Shown one piece after another: positions 63,943 through 64,000 of a stretch of DNA of 64,000 nucleotides (the stretch's first letter is position 1; every line of letters begins with the position of its first letter). A model generated the notes under the pieces. The model did no database searches, was not told the DNA's origin, and saw nothing but the letters and a program-made list of their open reading frames with translations. Source of the DNA: a virus; the IMG/VR virus record IMGVR_UViG_3300010885_057925, positions 107,518 through 171,517 of that record, one strand, 5' to 3'. The position numbers were made by a program, and so were the translations under genes.

Positions 63943-64000
63943 TCAGTTAACGCCAACGATGATGAGCTTGCCCCGCATGTTCCGGCGGAAAGCATTCGCC
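63943..64000 (-). CDS. C-terminal end of a gene entering the window
   Basis: The minus-strand frame ending at TGA 63943 reads NAFRRNMRGKLIIVGVN, a plausible protein end. Start lies outside the window. The spacing to the next gene and the shared TCCGGCCCGG-GCACTTTT motif match those of the tagged genes. Confidence 0.45.
   Translation of the reverse strand, partial: ANAFRRNMRGKLIIVGVN

Noticed and set aside
1-64000. Possibility that the window is a bacterial chromosome
   Set aside because: No ribosomal, replication or central cellular genes, almost all genes on one strand, fibre genes, phage-type PhoH, tRNA array with homing endonucleases, repeated promoter octamers. The metabolic genes are better explained as cargo. 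A chimeric assembly at 44.4-47.6 kb cannot be excluded without reads.

Overview
The window reads as part of the genome of a large tailed dsDNA phage (probably jumbo class), not of a cell. Evidence for this: almost everything is on the minus strand in tightly overlapping operons; three large low-complexity fibre genes share a C-terminal module; there is a PIN-PhoH protein, a lysozyme-like protein, twenty tRNA genes with free-standing homing endonucleases between them, and many small proteins with a common N-terminal tag; no ribosomal or core cellular gene is present. The host is not identifiable directly. Three phage lipoproteins with Asp/Thr(/Gly)-rich linkers, one of them built like a choice-of-anchor D surface lipoprotein, resemble Myxococcota or related deltaproteobacterial lineages. 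That is inference only.

Layout. (1) 1-16399: a single minus-strand operon of about 20 glycan genes. It includes UDP-galactopyranose mutase, nucleotide-sugar dehydrogenase, Gmd and fucose synthase, and a sub-pathway (4,6-dehydratase-like SDR, PLP aminotransferase, ACP, AMP-ligase-like activator, LpxA-like acyltransferase) that looks able to make an N-acylated amino sugar. Nucleotidyltransferase, HAD and GDPD-like genes follow, then six glycosyltransferase-like genes including a Fringe/GT31-like one. (2) 16487-23537: the fibre operon. (3) 23567-28766: PhoH, a sigma region-4-like regulator, small proteins, a YkuK-like protein and a degenerate GroEL-like protein. (4) 28826-33639: PrkA, SpoVR/YcgB, YeaH/DUF444 and a NUDIX hydrolase. 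(5) 33674-39269: cupin, zincin-like, nucleotidyltransferase, DinG-like helicase, lipoprotein protease and lysozyme-like genes. (6) 39536-55725: twenty tRNAs in clusters interleaved with aldolase, nuclease, thioredoxin, deaminase, lipoproteins, two homing endonucleases, tagged proteins, and a host-like cassette (diheme cytochrome c peroxidase plus acyl-CoA dehydrogenase) with its own promoter and terminators. (7) 55863-64000: tagged proteins, a PD-(D/E)XK-like nuclease and a nucleotidyltransferase-like protein, becoming clearly GC-rich toward the end.

How it fits together. Two promoter classes can be read directly. One is GTGCAA (or ATGCAA), exactly 17 bp, then a TATAAT-like box, and it drives tRNA clusters and small genes. 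The other is an octamer close to TATANTTA ahead of fibre genes, tagged genes and lipoproteins, in several cases only 5-6 nt before the start codon. The small sigma-like protein is a candidate reader of the second class. Eleven proteins share an N-terminal tag (consensus L-R-x-I-I/V-R-E-E-L), which I interpret as a possible capsid-targeting or processing signal for internal virion proteins. One tagged protein has protein-kinase-like catalytic motifs and another is a P-loop nucleotide kinase.
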